A stretch of DNA of 64,000 nucleotides from Dyella acidiphila (GTDB lineage Bacteria > Pseudomonadota > Gammaproteobacteria > Xanthomonadales > Rhodanobacteraceae): the NCBI RefSeq assembly GCF_014863405.1, contig NZ_JACZZA010000010.1:62001-126000 (forward strand), given 5' to 3'. The notes beneath the pieces were generated by a model. The model searched no databases. It saw nothing but the letters and a program-made list of their open reading frames with translations, and was not told where the DNA came from. The position numbers and the translations under genes were made by a program. Positions 59,317-64,000 of the stretch are shown one piece after another (the first letter of the stretch is position 1; each line of letters starts with the position of its first letter).

Positions 59317-60270
59317 ATGCCCGGCATGCATATCATCGACTTCATCGATTCGCACACCGGCGGCGAACCTACCCGGGTGGTGTTGTCCGGCTTCCCCGAC
59401 CTGGGCCATGGCTCGCTGGCCGAGCGGCGCAGGATCTTTCGCGAACGCTACGATCACTGGCGCCAGGCGATCGCCTGCGAGCCGCGCGGCTCGGACACCA
59501 TGGTCGGCGCCCTGCTGCTGCCCCCGCAGGATCCACGCGCCTGTGCCGGCGTGATCTATTTCAATAACGCCAACTACCTGGGCATGTGCGGCCACGGCAC
59601 CATCGGCGTGATCCGCACCTTGCAGCATCTGGGGCGGATCGAGCCCGGCCGGCATTTCCTGGAAACGCCGGTCGGCACCGTAGGCATCGAGCTGCATGCG
59701 GACGGACGCGTGTCGATCGACAACGTCGAAAGCTATCGCCATGCCAAGGATGTGCAGCTGGATGTGCCCGGTTACGGCGCCGTGCGCGGTGACGTGGCCT
59801 GGGGCGGCAACTGGTTCTTCATCAGCAACGACTGCCCGCTGCCGCTGACCCTGGCCAACCAGCGCGCGCTCACGGTGTATACCGAAGCCATCCGCCTCGC
59901 GCTGGAAGCCAACGGTATCCGCGGCGCCGACGATGCCGAGATCGATCACATCGAGCTCAATGCGCCATCCGGCCTGCCCGCTGCCGACGCGCGCAATTTC
60001 GTGCTGTGCCCGGGCCTCGCCTACGACCGCTCGCCCTGCGGCACCGGCACCAGCGCCAAGATCGCCTGCCTGGCCGAAGACGGCAAGCTCGCACCCGGCC
60101 AAGTGTGGCGCCAGGCCGGCATCCTCGACAGCATCTTCGAAGCGCAATACGCCGCCGGCACACGCGGCGTGCTGCCGCGCATCACCGGCAGCGCGCATGT
60201 CACCGCCAAGGGCCAGTTGCTGATCGATCCCGATCACGACCCGCTGGCCTGGGGCATCGGCGCGGCGTGA
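59317..60270 (+). CDS. 4-hydroxyproline 2-epimerase (proline racemase family)
   Basis: A 317-residue enzyme turning trans-4-hydroxy-L-proline into cis-4-hydroxy-D-proline, the first step of the pathway. Both catalytic cysteines are present: [10 protein letters not shown] (about residue 88) and [12 protein letters not shown] (about 236), the pair that marks epimerases rather than the dehydratase branch. The substrate loop [11 protein letters not shown] lies at the N-terminus. Start ATG 59317 or 59326; the family starts right before [15 protein letters not shown]. The stop overlaps the next gene's GTG start (GTGA). Confidence 0.93.
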   Translation: MPGMHIIDFIDSHTGGEPTRVVLSGFPDLGHGSLAERRRIFRERYDHWRQAIACEPRGSDTMVGALLLPPQDPRACAGVIYFNNANYLGMCGHGTIGVIRTLQHLGRIEPGRHFLETPVGTVGIELHADGRVSIDNVESYRHAKDVQLDVPGYGAVRGDVAWGGNWFFISNDCPLPLTLANQRALTVYTEAIRLALEANGIRGADDAEIDHIELNAPSGLPAADARNFVLCPGLAYDRSPCGTGTSAKIACLAEDGKLAPGQVWRQAGILDSIFEAQYAAGTRGVLPRITGSAHVTAKGQLLIDPDHDPLAWGIGAA

Positions 60271-61364
60271 ACAGCTACGACCTGATCATCGTCGGCGCCG
60301 GCATTGTCGGCACCGCGTGCGCGGACTATGCGAGCGAACAAGGCTTGCGCGTGGCCATCGTCGAACCCGGCACGATCGGGGGCGGCGCCACCGCGGCCGC
60401 GATGGGTCATCTGGTCGCGATGGACGACGATCCGGCCGAACTGGCGCTTGCGCACTATTCGCTGCAACTGTGGGAAGCCTTCACCGGCGTGCCGCAGCTC
60501 GAATACAGCCGCTGCGGCACGTTGTGGGTGGCGGCGAACGAGCGCGAATACGCGCTGATCCCGACCAAGATCGCGCGCCTGGCGGCTGCCAGCATCAAGG
60601 CGGAACTGATCGAACGCGAGCGGCTTTATCAGCTGGAACCGGCACTCGCAGCGGGACTGGCCGGCGGCATGCTGGTGGCGCGTGAAGCGGTGATCTATCC
60701 GCCGGCTGCCGCGCGCCATTTTCTCGACCGTGCACTCGCGCGCGGCACGGTACTGCATCGCAGCCATGCCACCGCGATCAACCATACCGGCTTGCAGCTG
60801 GCCGATCACAGCCTGCTCAGCGGCCCCGTGCTGGTCGCCACCGGATGCGCGTTGCCGCAGTTGCTGCCGCAATTGCCGATGCGTGCGCGCAAGGGACACC
60901 TGGTCATCACCGATCGCTATCCCAACCTGGTGCATCACCAACTGCTCGAACTCGGCTATGCGGACAGCGCGCATGGCGATGCCGACAGCAGCGTCGCCTT
61001 CAATATCCAGCCGCGTCCCACCGGACAGATTCTGATCGGCTCTTCGCGCGAATATGGCAGTACCGCAGCCGATGTGTCGATGGCCACGGTGACGCGCATG
61101 CTGCAGCGTTGCTTTCGCTACCTGCCGGCGCTGCGCCAATTGCAGGCTGTGCGGATCTGGACCGGCTTCCGTCCGGTCAGCGCCGATGGCCTGCCGTATC
61201 TGGGCCGCGTGCCCGGCCAGGCGGAAGTGTGGGTGGCGGCCGGCCATGAAGGTCTCGGCGTCAGCACGTCGCTGGGCAGCGCGCGGCTGGTGATCGATCA
61301 ATTGCTGGGCCGCGCCACCGCCATCGATGCGCGTCCCTACGATCCTGCCAGGATCGCTGCATGA
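60267..61364 (+). CDS. D-hydroxyproline dehydrogenase, FAD-dependent DAO-type subunit
   Basis: The 365-residue FAD protein has the dinucleotide fold [20 protein letters not shown] and the C-terminal [20 protein letters not shown]...[14 protein letters not shown] of D-amino-acid oxidase-like dehydrogenases. It oxidises cis-4-hydroxy-D-proline to 1-pyrroline-4-hydroxy-2-carboxylate as the catalytic subunit of a three-part enzyme. GTG start, coupled by 4 bp on both sides. Confidence 0.9.
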   Translation: MNSYDLIIVGAGIVGTACADYASEQGLRVAIVEPGTIGGGATAAAMGHLVAMDDDPAELALAHYSLQLWEAFTGVPQLEYSRCGTLWVAANEREYALIPTKIARLAAASIKAELIERERLYQLEPALAAGLAGGMLVAREAVIYPPAAARHFLDRALARGTVLHRSHATAINHTGLQLADHSLLSGPVLVATGCALPQLLPQLPMRARKGHLVITDRYPNLVHHQLLELGYADSAHGDADSSVAFNIQPRPTGQILIGSSREYGSTAADVSMATVTRMLQRCFRYLPALRQLQAVRIWTGFRPVSADGLPYLGRVPGQAEVWVAAGHEGLGVSTSLGSARLVIDQLLGRATAIDARPYDPARIAA

Positions 61365-61609
61365 GTGCGGCGCGCCTCACCATCGACATCAACGGCCACG
61401 CACTGGAAGTGGCCGAAGGCATCAGCGTGGCCGCGGCCATCGCCATACTCGGCCTGCCGTTCCGCCGCTCGGTCGGCGGCCAGTGGCGTGCACCGTTGTG
61501 CGGCATGGGCGTGTGCTTCGAATGCCGCGTACGCATTGACGGCCTGGCACAGCAACGCGCCTGCATGACCATCGTGCGCGCAGGCATGCAGGTGTGCACC
61601 GATGACTGA
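61361..61609 (+). CDS. D-hydroxyproline dehydrogenase, small (2Fe-2S) subunit
   Basis: An 82-residue ferredoxin-like protein with the cysteines of a plant-type 2Fe-2S centre in LCGMGVCFECRV (C-x4-C-x2-C) and a fourth in QRACMTIVRAG. HcnA-like proteins of this size bridge the two flavoprotein subunits. Coupled by ATGA to the previous gene and by an 8-bp overlap to the next. Confidence 0.92.
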   Translation: MSAARLTIDINGHALEVAEGISVAAAIAILGLPFRRSVGGQWRAPLCGMGVCFECRVRIDGLAQQRACMTIVRAGMQVCTDD

Positions 61610-62888
61610 GCGCTACGACATCGCCGTGGTCGGCGCCGGGCCGGCCGGCCTGGCCGCCGCGCTTGCCGCCGCCACGCATGGTGCCCGCGTAGCCTTGATC
61701 GATGCGCAGGCGCATGCGGGCGGCCAGGTCTGGCGCAAGGATGTCGCGCATGGCTGGCCGCGCCGCGCGCAAGCCGCCATTACCCAGGCGCTGCATCATC
61801 CGCACGTGACATGGCTGGCGCAGACGCAGGTCGTGCATGCCGATCCACACAGTCTGCTGCTGGAAAGCGCAGTCGGCGCGCAGCGTATCGACTACGCAGC
61901 ACTGGTGCTGGCCAACGGCGCGCGCGAACTGTTGCTGCCCTTCCCCGGCTGGACGCTGCCCGGCGTTACCGGAGCGGGCGCCCTGCAGGCATTGGCCAAG
62001 CAGGGTTGGCCGCTGCAGGGACGGCGCGTGGTGATTGCCGGCAGCGGTCCGCTGCTGCTGGCGGCAGCGGCTACGGCGCGGCGGCATGGTGCGCATGTGC
62101 TGGGCATCTACGAACAAGCCGATGCGGCAAACGTGCAGCGATTCGCGCGCAGCCTCTGGCGCTGGCCGCAAAAAGCCATGCAGGCGGCGTTGTTGCGCGG
62201 GCAGCTGGCAGGCATTCCTTATCGCTGCGGCAGCGTGGTGCGCACGGCGCATGGTGACAGTGCGCTGCGTGCCGTCACCGTCGAAAGCGCACGCGGCAGC
62301 GAGCGCCTGGATTGCGATCAGCTCGCCGTGGGCTACGGGCTGGTGCCGAATACCGAACTGGCGCAATCGCTCGGCTGCCGCCTGCGGCAACAGGGCGTTC
62401 ATGCCAGCGTCGAAGTCGACGCCATGCAGCGCAGCAGCGTGGCGCATATTTATGCCGCGGGCGAACAGTGCGGCATCGGCGGACGCGACAGCGCGTGGCT
62501 GGAAGGCAGCATCGCCGGACATGCCGCCGCCGGCGCGCCGGCCGCAGCCTCCTTGCTCCGGCAGCAACGCCATGCACGCGCTTTCGCCCAGGCCCTGGAG
62601 ACGCATTTTGCGCTGCAGCCGCGCGTACGCACGCTGGCGCAGCCCGATACCTTGATCTGCCGCTGCGAAGACATCTCCCTGCAGGCGCTGGATGGCTACA
62701 GCGACGCACGCAGCGCCAAGCTCGCCACCCGCTGCGGCATGGGCGCCTGCCAGGGCCGCATCTGCGGTGCGGCGCTAGCCGAACTCGGCCGCTTTCCGCG
62801 CAGCGGCACGCGGCCGCCACTGTTTCCCGCCCGGCTGGCCAGCCTGGGCGACAACCTCTCCGACAACCACCGGGAATCTTCCGTATGA
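61602..62888 (+). CDS. D-hydroxyproline dehydrogenase, HcnB-like FAD/BFD subunit
   Basis: A 428-residue flavoprotein with an N-terminal FAD motif (YDIAVVGAGPAGLAAALAAA), second nucleotide motif VVIAGSGPLLLAAAATA, the redox-linked DSAWLEGSIAGHAAAG, and a C-terminal BFD-like 2Fe-2S domain (ICRCEDIS ... CGMGACQGRICG). Together with the two previous subunits it passes electrons from D-hydroxyproline to the respiratory chain. Coupled by ATGA to the next gene. Confidence 0.92.
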   Translation: MTERYDIAVVGAGPAGLAAALAAATHGARVALIDAQAHAGGQVWRKDVAHGWPRRAQAAITQALHHPHVTWLAQTQVVHADPHSLLLESAVGAQRIDYAALVLANGARELLLPFPGWTLPGVTGAGALQALAKQGWPLQGRRVVIAGSGPLLLAAAATARRHGAHVLGIYEQADAANVQRFARSLWRWPQKAMQAALLRGQLAGIPYRCGSVVRTAHGDSALRAVTVESARGSERLDCDQLAVGYGLVPNTELAQSLGCRLRQQGVHASVEVDAMQRSSVAHIYAAGEQCGIGGRDSAWLEGSIAGHAAAGAPAAASLLRQQRHARAFAQALETHFALQPRVRTLAQPDTLICRCEDISLQALDGYSDARSAKLATRCGMGACQGRICGAALAELGRFPRSGTRPPLFPARLASLGDNLSDNHRESSV

Positions 62889-63790
62889 GCACTACCAGCA
62901 TGTGGCACGGCGTACTGCCCGCCATCACCACGCCCTTCACCGCCGACGGCAAGGTCGATCACGCCTTCCTGGCCAAGCATGCGCTGCAATTGATCGATGC
63001 CGGCTGCAAAGGCATCGTGCCGCTGGGTTCGCTGGGCGAAGCGGCCACGCTGAGCTTCGACGAGAAGCTGGACATTCTGCGCACCCTGGTAAAAGCGCTG
63101 GACGGCCGTGCACCGGTGATCCCCGGCATTGCCTCGCTGTCGACCGATGAAGCCGTGCGCCTGGCGCAGGCTGCCAAGGCAATCGGCTGCAGCGGCCTGA
63201 TGGTGTTGCCGCCGTATGTGTACTCCACCGACTGGCGCGAAATGGGTGCGCATGTGCGCGCGGTGATCGGCGCCACCGATCTGCCGTGCATGCTCTACAA
63301 CAACCCGGTTGCCTACAAGACCGACTTCACGCCCGCACAGATGGCCGAACTGGCCGCCGCATTCCCCAACCTGCAAGCGGTAAAGGAATCTTCCGGCGAC
63401 GTACGCCGCTTTGCCGGTATCAGCGCCTTGCTGGGCGATCGCCTGCAATTGCTGGTAGGCATGGACGATGCGATCGTCGAAGGCGTGGCGATGGGTGCGG
63501 TGGGCTGGATTGCCGGCCTGGTGAATGCATATCCGAAGGAATCGGTGAAGCTGTTCGAACTGGCGCGCGATGGCGGCCCGAAGGCAGCCGCAGCGTTGTA
63601 TGCATGGTTCCTGCCGCTGCTGCGCCTGGATACGGTGCCGACCTTTGTGCAGCTGATCAAGCTGGTGCAGGAAAAGACCGGCACGGGCAGCGAACGCGTG
63701 CGCGCGCCGCGCTTGCCGGTGGCCGGCACGGAACGCGAGCAGGCATTGAAAGTGATTGAACACGCCATGGCGACCAGGCCGCAGCTGTAA
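62885..63790 (+). CDS. DapA-family 1-pyrroline-4-hydroxy-2-carboxylate deaminase
   Basis: A 301-residue (beta/alpha)8 enzyme of the dihydrodipicolinate synthase family. It has the motif GSLGEAATLSFDEK, the tyrosine in MVLPPYVYSTDW, and the Schiff-base lysine in LQAVKESSGDVRRFAG (about residue 165). In this cluster it deaminates the pyrroline to 2-oxoglutarate semialdehyde. Start overlaps the previous stop as ATGA. Confidence 0.92.
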   Translation: MSTTSMWHGVLPAITTPFTADGKVDHAFLAKHALQLIDAGCKGIVPLGSLGEAATLSFDEKLDILRTLVKALDGRAPVIPGIASLSTDEAVRLAQAAKAIGCSGLMVLPPYVYSTDWREMGAHVRAVIGATDLPCMLYNNPVAYKTDFTPAQMAELAAAFPNLQAVKESSGDVRRFAGISALLGDRLQLLVGMDDAIVEGVAMGAVGWIAGLVNAYPKESVKLFELARDGGPKAAAALYAWFLPLLRLDTVPTFVQLIKLVQEKTGTGSERVRAPRLPVAGTEREQALKVIEHAMATRPQL

Positions 63791-63807
63791 TGCAAGCTGC
63801 CGCTCCG

Positions 63808-63843
63808 TTGCCGTCATTGCCGCTTGCGCGGCAATGACGGCAA
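63808..63843 (+). terminator. Perfect 16-bp hairpin between deaminase and aldehyde dehydrogenase genes
   Basis: TTGCCGTCATTGCCGC / GCGGCAATGACGGCAA, loop TTGC, no mismatch. No T-run follows. It lies 17 bases beyond the deaminase stop and 51 before the next start, so it can act as a partial terminator or mRNA-stabilising REP in the operon. Confidence 0.6.
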
Positions 63844-63894
63844 GCAAGAAGCATCGGTCGACAACGCGCCGCTTGATACAACGAGGCAACACCC

Positions 63895-64000
63895 ATGAGT
63901 ACGTTTGAACCTGTATTGATCGCCGGCAGCTGGCGCCCCTCGGCCGATGCCCAGGACGGATTTCGCGCCAACGACCCCGCCCGCGCCGAAGCGATCGGCC
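63895..64000 (+). CDS. 2-Oxoglutarate-semialdehyde dehydrogenase (5' end only)
   Basis: The first 35 residues are in the window, starting MSTFEPVLIAGSWRPSADAQ with FRANDPARAEAIG, the typical start of NADP-type 2-oxoglutarate-semialdehyde (2,5-dioxopentanoate) dehydrogenases. It completes the route from hydroxyproline to 2-oxoglutarate. The gene continues past position 64000, so function rests on the start and the position. Confidence 0.75.
   Translation, partial: MSTFEPVLIAGSWRPSADAQDGFRANDPARAEAIG

Overview
The window looks like chromosomal DNA of a high-GC gammaproteobacterium, most likely Rhodanobacteraceae/Xanthomonadaceae (Dyella, Luteibacter, Frateuria or Rhodanobacter type). Reasons: uniformly high GC with many long antisense shadow ORFs, a TonB-dependent receptor with a carboxypeptidase-regulatory-like N-terminal domain, xanthomonad-style 'CGTCATCCCGGCGAAGGCCG' repeats, and a hydroxyproline cluster with a three-part dehydrogenase. 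The genus is an inference. I see no rRNA, tRNA, insertion sequence, prophage or CRISPR array.

Layout. 0-21 kb is a stress and signalling region: small stress proteins (KGG, CBS, BON, PRC-barrel, ETFPASDP peptide, glycine-zipper lipoprotein, metallothionein, DUF4142), two hybrid histidine kinases, a stand-alone receiver, GH15 glucanase, transketolase, a UdgX-type uracil-DNA protein and two FtsX/MacB permeases without an ATPase. It also holds several gene corpses: an SDR 3' end, an alternative-complex-III/cytochrome-oxidase locus cut at both ends, and a pyruvate oxidase reduced to its two ends. 22-31 kb is a sugar cluster in which genes overlap: TonB receptor, GH35 beta-galactosidase, APC-family permease, PfkB kinase and GH4 phospho-glycosidase. 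It reads as uptake, kinase phosphorylation and phospho-hydrolysis without a PTS.

31-48 kb is a surface-adhesion region, almost all on the minus strand. A classical autotransporter and a YadA-like trimeric adhesin each lie downstream of one of two paralogous ToxR/CadC-like membrane regulators (winged helix, one TM segment, TPR-rich periplasmic part). The two adhesins share an upstream 36-bp element. Next comes a minor-pilin operon (pilE, fimT, pilV, pilW, giant pilX) whose last gene carries a long repetitive beta-helix-like domain. Divergent from it is a four-gene cassette of two roadblock/LC7 proteins, one unknown protein and a small GTPase. It resembles MglA/MglB or a Streptomyces conservon and may steer the pili.

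50-64 kb is a complete trans-4-hydroxy-L-proline catabolic locus: AraC regulators, MFS transporter, porin, cache/PAS histidine kinase, LuxR response regulator, PAS-AraC regulator, 2-epimerase, three-subunit D-hydroxyproline dehydrogenase, DapA-like deaminase, and the start of a 2-oxoglutarate-semialdehyde dehydrogenase that runs off the window. The best candidates for undescribed biology are the GTPase/roadblock cassette with the giant-PilX operon, the regulator-adhesin pairs with their common upstream element, and the kinase plus GH4 sugar route.
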